Shown in pieces: positions 62,701-64,000 of a stretch of 64,000 bases of DNA. The DNA is from Pseudomonas viridiflava (GTDB taxonomy: Bacteria > Pseudomonadota > Gammaproteobacteria > Pseudomonadales > Pseudomonadaceae), in contig NZ_UTVH01000091.1 in assembly GCF_900585905.1 (NCBI RefSeq), forward strand, positions 120,155 to 184,154. Direction: 5' to 3'. Position numbers and translations under genes: made by a program. Each line of letters begins with the position of its first letter. The first letter of the stretch is position 1. The notes under the pieces are model-generated. The model saw only the letters and a program-made list of their open reading frames with translations, did not search any database and was not told the DNA's origin.

Positions 62701-64000
62701 CCACCCTGGCGCAACGCATCGAAGCCCAGGCCGCCCGCGCACCCCACGCCTTGGCGCTGAGTTTCGATGGCGAGCAGCTGACCTACGCTGACCTCAATCA
62801 GCGCGCCAATCGCCTGGCTCATCTGCTGATCGAGCGGGGCGTCGGGCCTGATCGTCGTGTCGGCCTGGCCGCCGAGCGCAGCCCCGCAATGATCATCGGC
62901 CTGCTGGCCATCCTCAAAGCCGGTGGCGCCTACGTGCCGCTTGACCCGGCGTCTCCTCAGGAGCGGCTGCGCTTCATGATCGACGACAGCGGCATTGATT
63001 TGTTGCTGGCGCAGGCGTCGGTGCTGGACGTGTTGCCGGTGAATGAGCGCGTCCAGGTGCTGTGGCTGGATCAGGACACCCAGGCCTTCAGCGACAGTAA
63101 TCCGCAAGCAAGCGTCGATCCTGCGAATCTCGCTTACGTCATTTACACCTCAGGCTCCACCGGCCAACCCAAGGGCGCGCTGCTCAGCCACGACAATGTG
63201 GTGCGCCTGTTTGCCGCCAGCGACGAGCACTTCCAGTTCGGCGCCGACGATGTCTGGACCCTGTTCCACTCCTACGCCTTCGACTTCTCTGTGTGGGAAA
63301 TTTTTGGCGCCTTGCTGCACGGCGGCAGGCTGGTGATCGTGCCCCATGAGGTGAGCCGCTCGCCAGAGGACTTCCACGCGCTGCTGGTGGAGCAAGGCGT
63401 GACAGTGCTCAACCAGACGCCTTCGGCATTCAAGCCGCTGATGGCGGTGGCCTGTGCGTCAGCCCAACAGCTGGCGCTGCGTTACGTGATCTTCGGGGGC
63501 GAAGCGCTGGACGTGGCGAGCCTCAAGCCCTGGTTCGAGCGCTTCGATGAGCAAGCGCCGCAGTTGATCAACATGTACGGCATCACCGAAACCACGGTGC
63601 ACGTGACCTATCGCCAGATCCGTCGCCAGGACCTCAACCACCCGCAGTCCAGCCCGATCGGCACGCCCTTGGCCGACCTGACCTGGTACCTGCTCGACAG
63701 CGCCCTGAACCCGGTGCCGAAAGGCTGCATCGGCGAGTTGTACATCGGCGGCGCCGGTTTGGCGCGGGGTTACCTGAATCGCCAGGACCTGACTGCCACG
63801 CGTTTCATTCCCAACCTGTTCGCCGAGGATGGCAGCCGCTTGTATCGCACGGGGGATCTCGCTCGTTATGGCGAAGACGGCAGCATCGATTACCTGGGGC
63901 GCAGCGATCAGCAGGTGAAGATTCGCGGCTTCCGCATCGAACTGGGCGAAATCGAAGCGCAATTGCTGGCCCAGCCGCAGGTGCGCCAGGCCGTGGTGCT
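56709..64000 (+). CDS. Pyoverdine nonribosomal peptide synthetase, 5' part (C-A-T-E-C-A...)
   Basis: An open frame of more than 2,430 codons that runs off the window. Domains in order: condensation (HHIVSDAW at about residue 167); adenylation 1 (YTSGSTG, YGPTEAAID); carrier (LGGDSI, S1035); epimerisation (HHLVVDG at 1213, EGHGRE, NYLGQFD); condensation of DCL type (HHHILMDGW at about 1680); adenylation 2 (YTSGSTG at about 2145, YGITETTVHVT). Specificity residues, starting at D690 and D2192, read DVWHISLID(K) for serine and DFWNIGMVH(K) for threonine, so the first residues added are D-Ser then Thr. Starting with a condensation domain, it is not the initiator synthetase. The start ATG is 56709 or 56712. 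Side-chain assignment is inference. Confidence 0.93.
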   Translation, partial: MMNQFNPHPDDDLLALLLADEQEQTQGLRARANPGANQSPAAVSFAQQRLWLLQQFNPDSAAYNLPRALSISGELDADLLQRALQQVVERHDILRTFFSEIDGAPRQIVDTNAHLLLKRLKLDSHDALDTCLQAEAARPLDLGVAPLIRATLLHIGTQEHVLLLTLHHIVSDAWSNPILIHDLAQAFARLRAGDPTALPRPGIQYSDYARWQREDYLGSSAHERAAVYWKNYLGNELPTLALPTDFAPNAVRRNSLGSLTLDLPASLTRALQTFCQRLNVTPFMVLLGAWQLLLARYSGQQDFTVGVPNASRNQSATQELVGFFVSSQIYRARLKPEQAVEDFLQDLRQASMAALEHADYPVELLLEQMNLQRSTQANPLFQTLFNWRVAEATPVALQLGDLRVESLPTAVPEARFDLSIDVEYSAQTIRAELEYRSEQFLPQTIARLGQHWQQLLQAMLDNPTQALGDLPMLGALERQQLQQWNATQTDYPLDQPIHRLIEQQVQRTPQAVALMFAGQQLSYAQLNLRANQLAHRLIALGVGPDVVVGIALERSVEMVVGLLAILKAGGAYLPLDPDYPAERLAYMIEDSGIALLLTHSAVGPQLPVNTAIHCLTLDTLNFAATETHNPAVQVSAENLAYVIYTSGSTGRPKGAGNRHGALTNRLCWMQQAYALEDSDTVLQKTPFSFDVSVWEFFWPLLSGARLALALPGDHRDPGRLVELIRRLQITTLHFVPSMLQAFLQDDGVTQCSGLRRIICSGEALPLAAQQQAFGKLPNAALYNLYGPTEAAIDVTHWTCRAEGGDSVPIGQPIANLGTWILDSQLQVVPVGVAGELYLGGVGLARGYHRRPALTAERFVTSPFGNGERLYRTGDLARYRADGVIQYLGRIDHQVKIRGLRIELGEIEACLLALPEVSEAAVIAHQQQLLGYVVTTQAQDPAAQTALQAVINASLGEKLPDYMVPTRWIFLEHLPLSANGKLDRKALPLPDTAQHAAADVAAQSPLQQRLLNLWQSVLKRERVGIRDNYFDLGGDSIISIQLVSRARQAGIHFTPKQLFEQQTIERLAKVASVSIDTGALTHPAGQGAAILLPIQQAFFERDFSQRQHWNQSVVLQPGNSLDAATLEQALRALLDHHDGLRLSFAQAPQGWTATYQACSQRPFSLWQSTLDDISELQQLGDEAQRSLDLQHGPLLRAVLVSLADGSQRLLLVIHHLVVDGVSWRILFDDLQCAYGQLQAGQAIALPARTSSLQAWSERLQAYARSPQMLDELTFWQRQLRDIPATLPDARIDASLSSSLAHRAQTRLDPDVTRRLLQDAPGAYRTQINDLLLSALSRVISRWSGQPHVALQLEGHGREALFDDIDLSRSVGWFTSLYPVSLSPDADMAQTIKTVKEQLRAIPGKGIGFGVLRYLGDDASREALRQLSMPRITFNYLGQFDSSFAEQNPADTGALFTPCADNAGAEQSPEAPLGNWLTLNGRVYGGELSIDWTYSRDMFDDSLIQKLADEYASELRLLVEHCAGHHGVTPADFPLAHIDQQRLDALPIAPRQIQDLYPLAPMQQGMLFHTLHEQAAGNYLNQMRLDVSGLDPERFRQAWQAALDHHDILRSSFHWQGDLEEPLQMVHAQVQMPFSLLEGCEQGLDALAEGQREQGFDLNRAPLLNLIAVQTGAARHHLILTHHHILMDGWSLSQLLGEVLQRYSGQPVEPTRAHYRDYIQWLQQQDQGASEAFWRERFQAFDTPTLLARSPSSGAASTRRHDDYSVALNVLDTETLNAFARQQKVTLNTLLQAAWALLLQRHTGQQRVCFGATVAGRPTQLHGIEQQIGLFINTLPVVSAVLPEVTVSQWLQALQTQNLSLREHEHSALADVQRWAGHGGEALFDTLLVFENYPIADALQQGAPQGLDFSNIRSHEQTNYPLTLIVNAGAKLSLRFNHDCQRFSATTIASIARQLLQVLAVLPAFAHRALGELPVADQNDALLQWNPARLSNTSSFSGEATLAQRIEAQAARAPHALALSFDGEQLTYADLNQRANRLAHLLIERGVGPDRRVGLAAERSPAMIIGLLAILKAGGAYVPLDPASPQERLRFMIDDSGIDLLLAQASVLDVLPVNERVQVLWLDQDTQAFSDSNPQASVDPANLAYVIYTSGSTGQPKGALLSHDNVVRLFAASDEHFQFGADDVWTLFHSYAFDFSVWEIFGALLHGGRLVIVPHEVSRSPEDFHALLVEQGVTVLNQTPSAFKPLMAVACASAQQLALRYVIFGGEALDVASLKPWFERFDEQAPQLINMYGITETTVHVTYRQIRRQDLNHPQSSPIGTPLADLTWYLLDSALNPVPKGCIGELYIGGAGLARGYLNRQDLTATRFIPNLFAEDGSRLYRTGDLARYGEDGSIDYLGRSDQQVKIRGFRIELGEIEAQLLAQPQVRQAVV

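Overview
This window comes from a fluorescent Pseudomonas chromosome (high-GC gammaproteobacterium). The evidence is the Pseudomonas-type arginine uptake and catabolism genes (aru, aot, the AraC-type ArgR), the phhR-phhAB phenylalanine module, a class II DAHP synthase, the EF-P/EarP arginine-rhamnosylation pair, and a pyoverdine locus with PvdS-type promoters. No species can be named from the sequence alone. Almost everything is core chromosome: there are no insertion sequences, prophages or CRISPR arrays, but intergenic palindromic repeats are frequent.

Layout. 1-9.2 kb: arginine block on the minus strand, aotJ-aotQ-aotM-(desuccinylase-like)-aotP-argR and then aruC-aruF-aruG (partial), for import of arginine/ornithine and the succinyltransferase pathway. 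ArgR-type sites precede aotJ and aruC, and a 1.1-kb gap filled with repeats separates argR from aruC. 9.6-12.4 kb: acsA and a small secreted DUF2790 protein. 12.5-16.2 kb: phhR diverging from phhA-phhB, then two tiny ORFs. 16.3-20.6 kb: an MFS transporter, arfB, a YadGH-like ABC exporter and a glutathione S-transferase. 20.8-23.8 kb: a FadE-type acyl-CoA dehydrogenase and a small conserved protein. 23.9-27.1 kb: nirBD, preceded by a sigma-54-like promoter and an RNA leader with two ANTAR-type hexaloop hairpins and a terminator. 27.3-27.8 kb: duplicated tRNA-Glu/tRNA-Gly pair.

28-33.6 kb: a membrane-anchored unknown, an ATPase overlapping a free-methionine sulfoxide reductase, a hybrid histidine kinase, glutathione peroxidase and msrB. 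33.8-44.5 kb: alaA, htpX, tpm, a DOPA-dioxygenase-like gene, a deaD-type helicase, a spermidine-synthase-like gene, class II DAHP synthase, a TauE permease, and ohrR-ohr. 44.8-49 kb: earP-efp, a small membrane protein with a GreA/B-like factor, and an aldo/keto reductase.

49.2-64 kb: pyoverdine locus. pvdA and pvdP lie on the minus strand; pvdM-pvdO, pvdE and a large NRPS running off the window lie on the plus strand. Five transcription units each carry a TAAAT-N16-CGT PvdS box. PvdA makes N5-hydroxyornithine, the NRPS adds residues (adenylation codes read as D-Ser then Thr), PvdE exports the precursor, and PvdP, PvdM and PvdO act in periplasmic maturation.

The least routine signals are the nirB leader, the altered metal site in PvdM, the missing pvdN, the large hairpin repeat inside the aot operon, and the PhhR loop that lacks the sigma-54 contact threonine.
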